A stretch of DNA of 64,000 nt, from the NCBI RefSeq assembly GCF_003688995.1, contig NZ_PENI01000009.1:62001-126000 (forward strand), written 5' to 3'. Shown piece by piece: positions 35,577 to 44,273 of this stretch. Made by a program: the position numbers and the translations under genes. This DNA is from Streptomyces shenzhenensis (GTDB lineage Bacteria; Actinomycetota; Actinomycetes; Streptomycetales; Streptomycetaceae). The notes under the pieces are model-generated. The model was not told the DNA's origin and made no database searches. It worked only from the letters and a program-made list of their open reading frames with translations. The first letter of the stretch is position 1. Each line of letters opens with the position of its first letter.

Positions 35577-36316
35577 ATGCCGGCCTCCAGCAGCTCGACG
35601 AGGTCGCCCACGACGATGTCGGCGCCGTGCTCGCGCAACGCGTCGGCCTGACCGGCCCGGTTGACTCCGACGACGTATCCGAAGTGGCCCGACCGCCCGG
35701 CGTCCATTCCGGCCAGCGCGTCCTCGAAGACCGCGGCCGCGCCGGGCTCGACACCGAGGTCGTGCGCTGCAGCGAGGAAGGTGTCCGGGTGCGGCTTGCC
35801 GGGCAGCCGGCGCTCGGCGGCGACGACACCGTCGATCCGTACGTCGAAGAGCGCCTGGAGCCCGGCCGACGTCAGGACGTCATGGGCGTTGGCACTGGAG
35901 GACACCACGGCGGTGGACAGCCCGGCCGCCCGCACGGCCTCGACGTAGCGGACGGAACCCGGGTACGCCTCGACTCCCTCGGTGCGGATCTTCTCCAGCA
36001 GCAGCGCGTTCTTGCGGTTGCCGAGACCGTGCACCGTGTCCAGCTCCGGAGGGCTGTCGTCGTCGCCCTCGGGCAAGTCGATCCCGCGTGAGGCGAGGAA
36101 GGCCCGTACGCCGTCGGCGCGCGGCCGGCCGTCGACGTACTCGTCGTAGTCGGCGACCGCGTCGAAAGGCCGGAAACCGGGGCCCTCCCGGCGTCGCAGG
36201 AACTCGTCGAAGGTTTCCTTCCAGGCCTTGTCGTGCACCTCCGCGGTCTTGGTCAGCACCCCATCCATATCGAACAGGCAGGCGCGTACGACCTCCGGAA
36301 GACCAAGTTTCCGCAT
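35573..36316 (-). CDS. pgmB: Beta-phosphoglucomutase (HAD superfamily)
   Basis: A 247-residue HAD hydrolase fold. The nucleophile motif is CLFDMDGVLTKTAEVHDKAW; others are VVSSSANAHDVLTSAGL, GKPHPDTFLAAAHDLGVEPG and VFEDALAGMDAG. The DxD pair and the alpha-helical cap fit beta-phosphoglucomutases, which isomerise beta-glucose 1-phosphate. It is coupled to the GH65 phosphorylase, with which it makes functional sense. Confidence 0.9.
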   Translation of the reverse strand: MRKLGLPEVVRACLFDMDGVLTKTAEVHDKAWKETFDEFLRRREGPGFRPFDAVADYDEYVDGRPRADGVRAFLASRGIDLPEGDDDSPPELDTVHGLGNRKNALLLEKIRTEGVEAYPGSVRYVEAVRAAGLSTAVVSSSANAHDVLTSAGLQALFDVRIDGVVAAERRLPGKPHPDTFLAAAHDLGVEPGAAAVFEDALAGMDAGRSGHFGYVVGVNRAGQADALREHGADIVVGDLVELLEAGM

Positions 36317-36373
36317 GACACCCGCGTGCCCACTTTGTTGCCTTTTACCCCCCGGTCCGTAGCGCGGGGTGTG

Positions 36374-37609
36374 TTACCAGGTGATGGGGAGGGTGAGGGG
36401 GGATTTGCTGGGGGAGTTGTCTTCCCAGATGGGGGTGTGGCCCTCCGCGAGGCGCATGTGGGGGAGGTGGTCGAAGAGGGCTTGTAGGCACACGGTGAGT
36501 TGGGTGCGTGCGAGGTGGGCGCCGATGCAGTTGTGGGTTCCGCGGCCGAAGGTGAGGTGGGGGTTGTGGGTGCGGTGGAGGTTGAGTCGGTCGGGGTCGG
36601 TGAAGATGGTCTCGTCGCGGTTGGCCGCGGCGAGTACGGGGAGCAGGGCGTCACCGGCTTGGACGGTCCGGCCGTGCAACTCGATGCCCTCGGTGGCCTG
36701 GAGGAGGACGACGCCGTTCATGACGGGTATGTAGCGGAGGAGTTCCTCGACTGCGGTGGGTATGAGGTGAGGGTGGTCGCGTAGGTGGGCGTAGTGCTGG
36801 GGGTGGGCGAGGAGAGTGTGGGCGGTGTCGGCGAGGAACATGGTGCTGGTGCGGTAGCCGGCGACCAGCATGGAGAGCCCGAAGGTGATGGCGGAGTCGT
36901 CGTCGAGGGTGCCGTGTTCGCACTCGCGGACGAGTCTGGTGAGGATGTCGTCGCCGGGCTCGCGTCGCTTCCGGTCGAGGAGTGCGGTGATGTATTCGCG
37001 GAGGCGGGAGGTGGCCTCGCGGCCCTCTTCGAGGGTGAGGATGGCTCCGAGCGCGGCGTCTGCTAGGGGAAGGAAGTACTCGCTGTCGTCGTAGGGGATG
37101 CCGACGAGGTCGCACATGACGGTGACGGGGAAGGGTTCGAGGAAGCGGACGACGAGGTCGGCGGGCTGGTCGCTGCGGGTGAAGGGGGTGAGGAGTCGGT
37201 CGGCTGTCCGGCGGATGCGGGGGAGACGGTCGCGGATGGAGCGGATGCTGAATGGTTCGCAGAGGGCTTTGCGGAGGGCGGTGTGCTGGGGGCCTTCGAG
37301 TTCCATCATGGTGATGAGGCCGGGTTCGTCGTGGGGGGTGTGGCCGGGGCGGGGTGGCCAGTCGGTGATGCTGGGTCTGATGAAGCGGGGGTCGGCGATG
37401 AGGTGTTTGACATCGTTGTAGCGGGTGGCGTACCAGGCGGTGGCGCCGATGGGCAGTCTGACTTTGGCCAGGGGGCATTCGCGGCGTAGCCGGTCGTATT
37501 CCTGGGGCGGTCCCATGGTGCCCGGGGGCGGGATGGGCATGTCGATGACGCCTCGGCCGGTGTCGGTGTCGATGTCGGTCTGGGTGTCGGGTTGGGGTGT
37601 TGTGTCCAT
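36374..37609 (-). CDS. Cytochrome P450, copy A
   Basis: A 411-residue bacterial P450 starting MDTTPQPDTQ. The heme loop FGRGTHNCIGAHLAR carries the cysteine ligand. The K-helix EELLRYIPV supplies ExxR. The I-helix reads LVAGYRTSTMFL, where the usual acidic residue before threonine is arginine. PPGTMGPPQEYDRLRRECPL near the N-terminus is shared with the second P450, so the two are tandem paralogues. It is the last gene of a four-gene operon with an A-PCP-reductase enzyme. Likely role: oxidative tailoring of the released or PCP-bound product. Confidence 0.93.
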   Translation of the reverse strand: MDTTPQPDTQTDIDTDTGRGVIDMPIPPPGTMGPPQEYDRLRRECPLAKVRLPIGATAWYATRYNDVKHLIADPRFIRPSITDWPPRPGHTPHDEPGLITMMELEGPQHTALRKALCEPFSIRSIRDRLPRIRRTADRLLTPFTRSDQPADLVVRFLEPFPVTVMCDLVGIPYDDSEYFLPLADAALGAILTLEEGREATSRLREYITALLDRKRREPGDDILTRLVRECEHGTLDDDSAITFGLSMLVAGYRTSTMFLADTAHTLLAHPQHYAHLRDHPHLIPTAVEELLRYIPVMNGVVLLQATEGIELHGRTVQAGDALLPVLAAANRDETIFTDPDRLNLHRTHNPHLTFGRGTHNCIGAHLARTQLTVCLQALFDHLPHMRLAEGHTPIWEDNSPSKSPLTLPITW

Positions 37610-37695
37610 GGGTGGGCCTTCCCTGATGGTGTGCGGCCGCGCGTGGTGGCTTGGTCGTGCGGGGTTGGCCGGGCGCCGGTTGCCGGGGTGTGGGG

Positions 37696-38919
37696 TTACC
37701 AGGTGACGGGGAGGGTGAGGGGTGATTTGGTGACGGATTGGTCGTGCCAGAGGGGTTGTTGGTCGTCGGCTGGGCGCAGTCGGGGGAAACGGTCGAGGAG
37801 TGTGTGCAGTGCCGTGGTGATTTGGGCGCGTGCGAGGTGGGCGCCGATGCAGTTGTGGGTTCCGTGACCGAAGGCGAGGTGGGGGTTGTGGGTGCGGTGG
37901 AGGTCGAGTTGGCCGGGGTGAGTGAAGATGTTCTCGTCGCGGTTCGCGGAGGCCGGTACGGGGATCACGGCGTCGCCCTTGCGGATGGTGTGGCCGCCTG
38001 TCTGGATGTCCTGGGTGGCGAGCAGCAGGATGGTGCCGTTCATGACAGGCATGTAGCGGAGGATTTCTTCCACTGCCTGGGGTGTGAGGCCACGGTTCGT
38101 GTGCAGGTGGGTCCACTGGCCGGGTCGGTTGATGAGGGTGTGGACCGTGTTGGCGAGGTAGAAGCTGCTGATGCCGAAGCCGACGGTGAGCATGGACAGT
38201 CCGAAGGCCATGACGTCGTCGTGGGTGAGTGCGGTGTCGTCGCAGTCGCGGATCAGCTGGGTGAGGATGTCGTCGCCGGGATGGTGGCGTTTGTGGGTGA
38301 TGAGTTCGGACATGTATGTGCGCAGCAGGCCGGTGACCCGGCGTCCTTCCTGCGCGGTGACCATGTCGTCGAGGGCCGCGTCCAGTACGGGGAGGTACCA
38401 GTCCCGGTCCTCGTAGGGGATGCCGGTCAGGCCGCACAGGACGAGGAGGGGGAAGGGCTCGGTGAAGCCGGCCACCAGGTCGCCGGGTCGGCCGATTTCC
38501 TGGAAGGTGTCGAGGAGGTGTTCGGCGTGCCGCCGGATGCGGGGGAGATGGCTGCGTATGGTCCGGGCGCTGAAGGGCTCGGCGAGGGCCCGGCGCAGGA
38601 CGGTGTGCCGGGGACCGTCGAGTTCTGCGATGGTGACGAGGCGTGATCCGTGGTCGGTGGCCTGGCCGGGGCGGGGTGGCCAGTCGTTGATGGCGGGTCT
38701 GATCAGGCGGGGGTCTGCGAGGAGGTTGCGGACGTCCCGGTGGCGGGTGGCGTACCAGGCGGTTGCGCCCATCGGCAGTCCGACTTTGGCGAGGGGGCAT
38801 TCGCGGCGTAGCCGGTCGTGTTCCTGGGGCGGTCCCATGGTGCCCGGCGGCGGGAGCGGGAAGTCCAGGACGTCCGTCTGGGGACCGGGTGCCTCTGCGC
38901 GGGGTGGCTGTGGAGTCAT
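37696..38919 (-). CDS. Cytochrome P450, copy B
   Basis: A 407-residue P450 starting MTPQPPRAEAPGPQT. The heme-binding loop is FGHGTHNCIGAHLARAQ, and ExxR lies in VEEILRYMPVMNG. The I-helix reads MLTVGFGISSFYL, lacking both the acid and the threonine of the usual A-G-x-D/E-T-T oxygen-activation motif. That is seen in P450s that act on carrier-bound substrates, use peroxide or run atypical chemistry. It is 86 bp upstream of copy A and 54 bp downstream of the NRPS-like gene, on the same strand. Confidence 0.93.
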   Translation of the reverse strand: MTPQPPRAEAPGPQTDVLDFPLPPPGTMGPPQEHDRLRRECPLAKVGLPMGATAWYATRHRDVRNLLADPRLIRPAINDWPPRPGQATDHGSRLVTIAELDGPRHTVLRRALAEPFSARTIRSHLPRIRRHAEHLLDTFQEIGRPGDLVAGFTEPFPLLVLCGLTGIPYEDRDWYLPVLDAALDDMVTAQEGRRVTGLLRTYMSELITHKRHHPGDDILTQLIRDCDDTALTHDDVMAFGLSMLTVGFGISSFYLANTVHTLINRPGQWTHLHTNRGLTPQAVEEILRYMPVMNGTILLLATQDIQTGGHTIRKGDAVIPVPASANRDENIFTHPGQLDLHRTHNPHLAFGHGTHNCIGAHLARAQITTALHTLLDRFPRLRPADDQQPLWHDQSVTKSPLTLPVTW

Positions 38920-38973
38920 GCCCGCTCCTCTCTTCGGAGGTGCGCCGGTTACGGGTCTGTGGGGGTGTGCCGG

Positions 38974-41900
38974 TTATGGGCGGTTGATGTAGCCGGTGGT
39001 GTAGAAGTATTCGAGGTAGCGGTCGAGGAGTTCGGTGTCGACGGGTGGGCAGTGGAGGCCGGTGGTGGCCAGGTCGTGTTCGACGTTGGTGCGGCCGACG
39101 GTGGGGAAGGTGCCCTCGAAGTACATTTCCTTGACGGATATGTCTGCCTGTTTGCAGCGGTCGACGCAGAGGGAGACGAATGGGGCGGTGGGGCTGGTGG
39201 GGTGTTGGGTGACGTGGTGGATGAGTTCGTCCACCCATTTCTCGTAGGGGAGTCGTTGGATGTGGTGGCCGGCCGCGTCCATGCGGTCGAGCATGTCGTG
39301 GAGGCTCGCGGGGTGAGGGTTGGTCATGTGGTAGGTGCGGTGGGTCGTGGGGTGAGTGGTGGCGATGTGCAGTACGGCCTGGGTGAGGAAGTCGACGGGG
39401 ACGAAGTCGAGGGGGAGCGGGATGTCGGGGGCGAGTCCGGTTTCGCTGATGGTTTTGAACAGGGAGCAGATCGCGGTGTCGGTGTTGCATGCGCCGGAGT
39501 GCTGGTCGCCGGTGATCTCGTAGGGTCGGTAGATCGCTACGGGCAGGCCCTGGTGCGCCGCGTCGCGCAGGACTTCTTCGGCGACCCATTTGCTTTCGGC
39601 GTAGCCCATGGTGAGTTGGTCGGCGTGGTCGAGTGGCTGGTCCTCGTCGACGTGGTGGGTGCCGGTGGTGCCGAAGCCGGCGAGTACGGCGATGGTGGAG
39701 AGGAAGTGCACGGGCACGGCGCGTTGGGCCGCCAGGCGTATGAGCTGCCGGGTGCCCTCTACGTTGGCGTGGCGCAGTGCTTCGTAGGGGTAGAGGAAGT
39801 TGACCTGTGCGGCGGAGTGGATGATCAGGTCGAGGGTGTCGGTGAGTTCCTCGGCGTGGTCCGGTTCGAGGCCGAGGCCGGGTTGGGTGAGGTCGGCGGG
39901 GAAGCACACGATGCGGTCGGCGGCGTCCGCGGTGGGGAGGTTGAAGCGGGCCAGGTTCCGTATCACTTTCTGCCGGGCGTGGGTACGGTCGCGGCTGCGT
40001 ACGGGACAGTGCACGCGGGCGTCGGTGTGGCGCAGCAGCTGGTCCAGGAGGAAGGCGCCGACGTAGCCGGATGCGCCGGTCAGGAGTATGTGGCGGGGGT
40101 CCTGCCAGTTCGGTCGCGGGCCGTGCGGCGGTGGCAGGGTGAAGCCCAGTTGTGCCTCGGCGTGGAAGTCCACCGTGCCCGTACCGACACCTGTGCCTGT
40201 GCTGTTGCTTTCTGGGGTGTGCTGGTTCTCGGTGGTGGTGAGGGTGGTGACGGAGGTGGTGAAGTCTTTGAGGGTGGGGGAGCGCAGCAGGCTGCGGACC
40301 AGGGTGCGGCCGTGGCGGGCGTCGAGATGGAAGGCGGTCAGTGTGCGGGTGACCGTCTCGGCGGCCAGCAGGGAGTCGCCGCCGATGTCGAAGAAGCTGT
40401 CGTCGGGTGCCGGGTGCACTCCCAGTACCTTGTGCCATATCTGCGCAGGCGTGTTCTGGGTGCCGGGCTGCGGATGGCGCTGTGGTGTCTGTGCCGAGGG
40501 TGTGTGGCCGGCTGTCTGCTGGTGGAGCCGCTGGCGGTCGATCTTGCCGGCTGCGGTTACCGGGAACTGTCCGACTTCCACCAGTTGGGCGGGTACCGCG
40601 GGCGCGGGCAGCCATGCCGCGAGGTGGTTGCGGATACGGTCCACGGGCAGTGTCCGGCCGGGCCGGGCTGGTGTCACGTATCCGATCAGGCTGCCGTCCT
40701 CCAGTTCGACGACGGCTTCGCCGACGGCGTCGTCCGCCCGTAGCCGGGCTTCTATCTCGTCGGGTTCGATGCGGTGGCCGCGCAGTTTGATCTGACGGTC
40801 CGTCCGTGCCCGGTACTCCAGTACGCCGTCCGCGTGCCGGATGACCCGGTCGCCTGTGCGGTAGAGACGGGAACCGGGTTCGAAGCGGTTGTCGACGAAG
40901 CGTTCGGCGGTCAGTTCCGGGTCGCCGGGGTATCCCAGGGCGAGTCCGTCTCCCCCGACGAGGAGTTCGCCTTCTTCGCCGGTGTCGGTGAGGGTGCCGT
41001 CTGCGCGGACCACGTAGCAGGTGGAGTTCTCCAGCGGGCGGCCGATCGGTACCCCTGTTGCTCCGGGTGGCAGGTCATGCACCAGATGTGCGGTGGAGAC
41101 CACGCTGTTCTCGGTCGGGCCGTAGAAGTTGACCACGGTGGTGTCCGGGCAGGCGGCCAGTATGGCGCGGGCCAGCTCGGGGTCCATCGCTTCACCGCCG
41201 GCGGAGGCGAACCGCAGGGACCGCAGCGCCGACGGCCGGGTGCGTCCGATGTGGTGGAACACTCCCGTGGTCAGGTAGGCGATGCTGACCCGCTCGGACA
41301 GCAGCCGGGATTCCAGGGCGGCCGGTGACAGCAGTTCCTCCTGGTCGGTGATCACCACGCAGGCGCCGGCGAGGAGTGTGGACCAGATCTCTATCGTGGA
41401 GGCGTCCGAGGACAGGCCGTAGGCGTGCAGCACGCGTTCACCGGGCCGGGGCCGTTGCCACACCAGGTCGGAGGCGGCCAGCCGGACCACGCCGCAGTGC
41501 GGGATCGCGACGGGTTTGGGGCGGCCGGTGGAGCCGGAGGTGAACATCACGTAGGCGCATTCGCCGGGGAGTACCCCGGCCTGCGGGACCGCGGCCGACC
41601 CGTCCGGTGTGGCGGCGGGTGCCGGTTCGCCGTTCAGGTTGATGCGGGTGCGTATTCTGCGGATGCGGCAGTCCGTGCCGGGGAGCGTCACCACGGTGTG
41701 CACGTCGGCGTCCTCGGTCATCGCCTGCAGTCGCCCGGGTGGTTGGGCGTCGTCGAGCGGGACGTACGCCGCGCCGGTCTTGAGGATGCCGAGGAAGGCG
41801 ACCAGGGCTTCCAGGGAGCGGCTCCCGTACACGCCGACCCCGTCGCCGTGGCGTACTCCGGAAGCGAGCAGCCGGGTGGCCAGGGTGTCGGAGCGGGTTT

Positions 41901-42066
41901 TGAGTTCGCCGTAGCTGATGCTGCGGCCGTGTTGGGTGGAAGCCGTCGCCCGCGGGCGGAGTTCTGCCTGGGCGTCGAACAGCTCATGCAGGCAGTGGTC
42001 GCGGGGATACGGCATGGTCCCCGTGTTCCAGGCTGCCGTTGAGAGTGTCGTCGTGTCGGTGACCAT
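38974..42066 (-). CDS. NRPS-like A-PCP-thioester reductase
   Basis: A 1030-residue single-module enzyme without a condensation domain. The adenylation domain (about 25-510) shows YVMFTSGSTGRPKPVAIPH, NFYGPTENSVVS, LYRTGDRVIRHADGVLEY and PVTAAGKIDRQRL. The carrier domain (about 530-600) shows DSFFDIGGDSLLAAE. The reductase domain (about 650-1030) shows HILLTGASGYVGAFLLDQLL and GYAESKWVAEEVL (YxxxK). A hand reading of the specificity residues gives D235, A236, I239, Y278 and F322, with V at 330 and 331; D235 implies an alpha-amino acid, otherwise unassigned. It should activate one amino acid and release it reductively as an aldehyde or alcohol. Confidence 0.93.
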   Translation of the reverse strand: MVTDTTTLSTAAWNTGTMPYPRDHCLHELFDAQAELRPRATASTQHGRSISYGELKTRSDTLATRLLASGVRHGDGVGVYGSRSLEALVAFLGILKTGAAYVPLDDAQPPGRLQAMTEDADVHTVVTLPGTDCRIRRIRTRINLNGEPAPAATPDGSAAVPQAGVLPGECAYVMFTSGSTGRPKPVAIPHCGVVRLAASDLVWQRPRPGERVLHAYGLSSDASTIEIWSTLLAGACVVITDQEELLSPAALESRLLSERVSIAYLTTGVFHHIGRTRPSALRSLRFASAGGEAMDPELARAILAACPDTTVVNFYGPTENSVVSTAHLVHDLPPGATGVPIGRPLENSTCYVVRADGTLTDTGEEGELLVGGDGLALGYPGDPELTAERFVDNRFEPGSRLYRTGDRVIRHADGVLEYRARTDRQIKLRGHRIEPDEIEARLRADDAVGEAVVELEDGSLIGYVTPARPGRTLPVDRIRNHLAAWLPAPAVPAQLVEVGQFPVTAAGKIDRQRLHQQTAGHTPSAQTPQRHPQPGTQNTPAQIWHKVLGVHPAPDDSFFDIGGDSLLAAETVTRTLTAFHLDARHGRTLVRSLLRSPTLKDFTTSVTTLTTTENQHTPESNSTGTGVGTGTVDFHAEAQLGFTLPPPHGPRPNWQDPRHILLTGASGYVGAFLLDQLLRHTDARVHCPVRSRDRTHARQKVIRNLARFNLPTADAADRIVCFPADLTQPGLGLEPDHAEELTDTLDLIIHSAAQVNFLYPYEALRHANVEGTRQLIRLAAQRAVPVHFLSTIAVLAGFGTTGTHHVDEDQPLDHADQLTMGYAESKWVAEEVLRDAAHQGLPVAIYRPYEITGDQHSGACNTDTAICSLFKTISETGLAPDIPLPLDFVPVDFLTQAVLHIATTHPTTHRTYHMTNPHPASLHDMLDRMDAAGHHIQRLPYEKWVDELIHHVTQHPTSPTAPFVSLCVDRCKQADISVKEMYFEGTFPTVGRTNVEHDLATTGLHCPPVDTELLDRYLEYFYTTGYINRP

Positions 42067-42115
42067 CGGGGTGTTCCGTCCTCTGCTGCACGTGAACCGT
42101 CTGCTGCCCGCGGGA

Positions 42116-42571
42116 CTATGCGTCGAACTCTCCGGCGAAGGCGGAGAAGTCGGCTGTCCTCCAGTGCTGGGGGCGCATGCGGATGAAGATGTCGTCGGTC
42201 AGCTGCTCGTCGTTGGCCGCCAGGTAGGCCGTTGCGGTGTCCGTGTCGAGATAGCGATGCGCCAGTACCTCGCGCTCGGCTGGGGGCAGCGGATCCTCGA
42301 TGCCCGCGACCGGTCCCTCCACGCTTACATAGCGGTACGGGGCCGATTCGTCCTGCACACAGAGGCTGAACCGGCCGGCGTCGCGGATGAGGCGGGCTTT
42401 CAGCGTTTTGCGTCCGGTTTCGATCGCCACCAGCCCGCCCGGCCGGTAGGAGTACCACAGGGGAACCAGCAGCGGTCCGCCCCCGTGGCGCGGATCGTCC
42501 ACCCCCAGGATTCCCACATGGAGGCCGGCCAGGAATTCTTCCCGGTCTTCGACAGACATCCTGAGATCCAC
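42116..42571 (-). CDS. Pyridoxamine 5'-phosphate oxidase-fold (PPOX) protein
   Basis: About 151 residues of a split-barrel flavin/F420-binding fold: MSVEDREEFLAGLHVGILGV, GGPLLVPLWYSYRPGG, FSLCVQDESAPYRYVSVEG. The GTG at 42571 is preceded by GAGGTGG at good spacing; an ATG 12 bases later and a longer ORF are alternatives. Family members reduce small substrates with F420 or flavin, or bind heme. It is the first gene of the operon with the A-PCP-reductase and both P450s (gap 49 bp), so it may process the aldehyde or imine product. Confidence 0.82.
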   Translation of the reverse strand: MDLRMSVEDREEFLAGLHVGILGVDDPRHGGGPLLVPLWYSYRPGGLVAIETGRKTLKARLIRDAGRFSLCVQDESAPYRYVSVEGPVAGIEDPLPPAEREVLAHRYLDTDTATAYLAANDEQLTDDIFIRMRPQHWRTADFSAFAGEFDA

Positions 42572-43073
42572 GGGTACCACCTCGATCAGGCAGAACATCG
42601 CGAACGGCGTCGGTCGCGGTGCAGGCGTATGGGCCGATTCGGTTGATGTCCGGCGGCGGATCGGCGGTCGTCGACGGCCTGTCAGGAACCCGTATGGTCC
42701 TGGGGCGGTCTGTACGGTCTGGACGGCCTGTGGATTCCGGCCGCCGGCCTGGGACTGGCCGCTGGTCTGGGACCAACCGCCGGATCGGGCCGCGTCCCTA
42801 TTCAGGCTTTCACCAGACCCCGCCGGTTCGCATCCCGGCGGCTTCGATCACGGGGATTTCCGCTCCGGGGACGCCCGGTAGGAGGGTGCCTCCGGCCGGG
42901 CTCCGCTTGCGATCAGTGGTGGACCGTGGTCCGGAAGGCTCACCGGTGCCGGCCGGGACCGCGGTGGCGGCCGCGGTATGCCTGCGGGGGCGTGGGCCGG
43001 TGGGCTGTTCCCCGGCGGGAAAGCACAATGAGAGGGCTGTTGTCCGTGGCGGGCCGCGAGAGGGAAGAGGCGC
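42572..43073. promoter_or_regulatory. Divergent promoter region between the NRPS-like operon and the ABC ATPase
   Basis: A roughly 500-bp non-coding region from which the biosynthetic operon and the ABC ATPase gene diverge. It contains several imperfect G-rich direct repeats (GGTCTG..GGTCTGG and CTGGGAC-CTGGGAC types, 42688-42775). No regulator gene is present nearby. No clear -35/-10 pairs were assigned. Confidence 0.4.
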
Positions 43074-44042
43074 ATGGGGGCAGCGATCCGAGCCGTGGGC
43101 CTGGTGAAGGCCTTCGGCGGCATACGGGCTCTGGACGGGGTCGAGCTGGACGTGCCGGAGGGGGCGGTGCTGGGCCTGCTCGGACCCAACGGCGCGGGCA
43201 AGACCACTGCGGTGCGGGTGCTCACCACGCTGCTGCGGCCTGACGCGGGCAGTGCCCAGGTCGCCGGGGTGGATGTGCTCCGGCATCCCGACCGGGTCCG
43301 CGGCCTGATCGGTCTGTGCGGCCAGCACGCGGCGGTGGATGAGTACCTCACGGGCCGGGAGAACCTCCGGATGGTCGGCGAGCTCTATCAGATGCGGGCC
43401 GGGGAGGCGAGGACGCGGGCCCGGGAGCTGCTGGAGTGGTTCGGTCTCGCCGGGGCGGCCGACCGGCAGGCCAGGACCTACTCCGGTGGTATGCGCCGCA
43501 GGCTCGACCTGGCGGCGGCGCTGGTGGCGCGGCCCCCGGTCATGTTCCTCGACGAGCCGACCGCGGGCCTGGACCCGCGTAACCGGCTGGCGCTGTGGGG
43601 GCTCATCGAGACGCTGGCGGCGGAGGGCACCAGCTTGCTGCTCACCACCCAGTACCTGGAGGAGGCCGACCGGCTGGCGCACGGCATCGCCGTGGTCGAC
43701 CACGGCCGGGTGATCGCACGGGGCTCCGCCGACGAGCTCAAGACCAGGATCGGCGGTGAGCAGGTGGAGGTGGTGGTCCACGACCGCGAGCTGATCGGCG
43801 CGGCCGTGGCGGCGCTCACCCCGTACGGCGACGGCCGGGCCCCCGGCGTGGAGCGGCATACCCGGCGGATCACCCTGCCGGTGAACGGGGGTGCCCGGGT
43901 ACTCGCCGACGTCATCCGCGAGCTGGACAGGCGGGGCATCCTCATCGACGAGATCGGCCTGCACAGGCCGACCCTCGACGATGTCTTCCTCTCCCTCACC
44001 GGCCACGCGGCCGAGGAGAGCGGCCCCGGGAAGAACGCATGA
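43074..44042 (+). CDS. DrrA-type ABC transporter ATP-binding protein
   Basis: A 322-residue ATPase of the daunorubicin-resistance (DrrA) type. Walker A is GLLGPNGAGKTTAVRVL, the Q-loop region GLCGQHAAVDEYLTGRENLR, the signature TYSGGMRRRLDLAAALV, and Walker B VMFLDEPTAGLDPRNR. The C-terminal domain ends with RPTLDDVFLSLTGH, typical of DrrA. It diverges from the NRPS-like operon and probably powers export of its product. Such ATPases normally need a DrrB permease encoded next; here the following frame is truncated. Confidence 0.93.
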   Translation: MGAAIRAVGLVKAFGGIRALDGVELDVPEGAVLGLLGPNGAGKTTAVRVLTTLLRPDAGSAQVAGVDVLRHPDRVRGLIGLCGQHAAVDEYLTGRENLRMVGELYQMRAGEARTRARELLEWFGLAGAADRQARTYSGGMRRRLDLAAALVARPPVMFLDEPTAGLDPRNRLALWGLIETLAAEGTSLLLTTQYLEEADRLAHGIAVVDHGRVIARGSADELKTRIGGEQVEVVVHDRELIGAAVAALTPYGDGRAPGVERHTRRITLPVNGGARVLADVIRELDRRGILIDEIGLHRPTLDDVFLSLTGHAAEESGPGKNA

Positions 44043-44272
44043 CCATGGCATGGCTCTCGCTGCGAAGCGCCACGAGGCCGATGCGGGGCGGGGCTGGCAT
44101 CGATGCACGCCGCTGCGAGGGCTCTTGTGCAGGGTCGGTGTGTGCGGCGATGCTCGGCCGGTCGGCTCCGTTTTGTGTGGTCACCCACGCCGGGCCGCTG
44201 TCCGCGTCGGACTGGGCGCTTATTTTCCCGCCGGTGTCTACCAATGGAACATGGCATGTGACATGGTACTGA
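44039..44272 (+). pseudogene. Truncated reading frame in the DrrB permease position
   Basis: The ATG at 44039 overlaps the ATPase stop (ATGA), exactly as expected for a coupled permease. After about 15 residues (MTMAWLSLRSATRPM) the frame shows no membrane segments, and it ends at 44272 after 77 codons, one base before the next operon starts. I infer that a rearrangement near 44080 deleted the permease and brought the hydroxyproline island alongside. Confidence 0.4.
44249..44269 (+). promoter_or_regulatory. GntR-type operator, site 1
   Basis: TGTGACATGGTAC at 44257-44269 matches two similar elements at 50628 and 60230 (consensus TGTGnCATnnnAC). It overlaps the palindrome CATGT-G-ACATG (44255-44265) and a direct repeat of ACATGG. 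It ends 4 bp before the ATG at 44274. No ribosome site is visible, so the message may be leaderless and repression direct. Confidence 0.55.
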
Positions 44273-44273
44273 A

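Noticed and set aside
33351..35651. Forward open frame of 766 codons
   Set aside because: Antisense to the GH65 gene; low-complexity Gly/Val/Gln composition, no domain or ribosome site.
36374..40615. A reverse-strand open frame of more than 1400 codons
   Set aside because: Only its last ~411 codons (P450 copy A) are real. The rest is an Arg/Pro/His-rich shadow of the second P450 and NRPS-like gene, kept open by high GC.
38818..40743. Forward open frame of 641 codons
   Set aside because: Antisense to the NRPS-like gene; Gly/Val-rich shadow with no motif.
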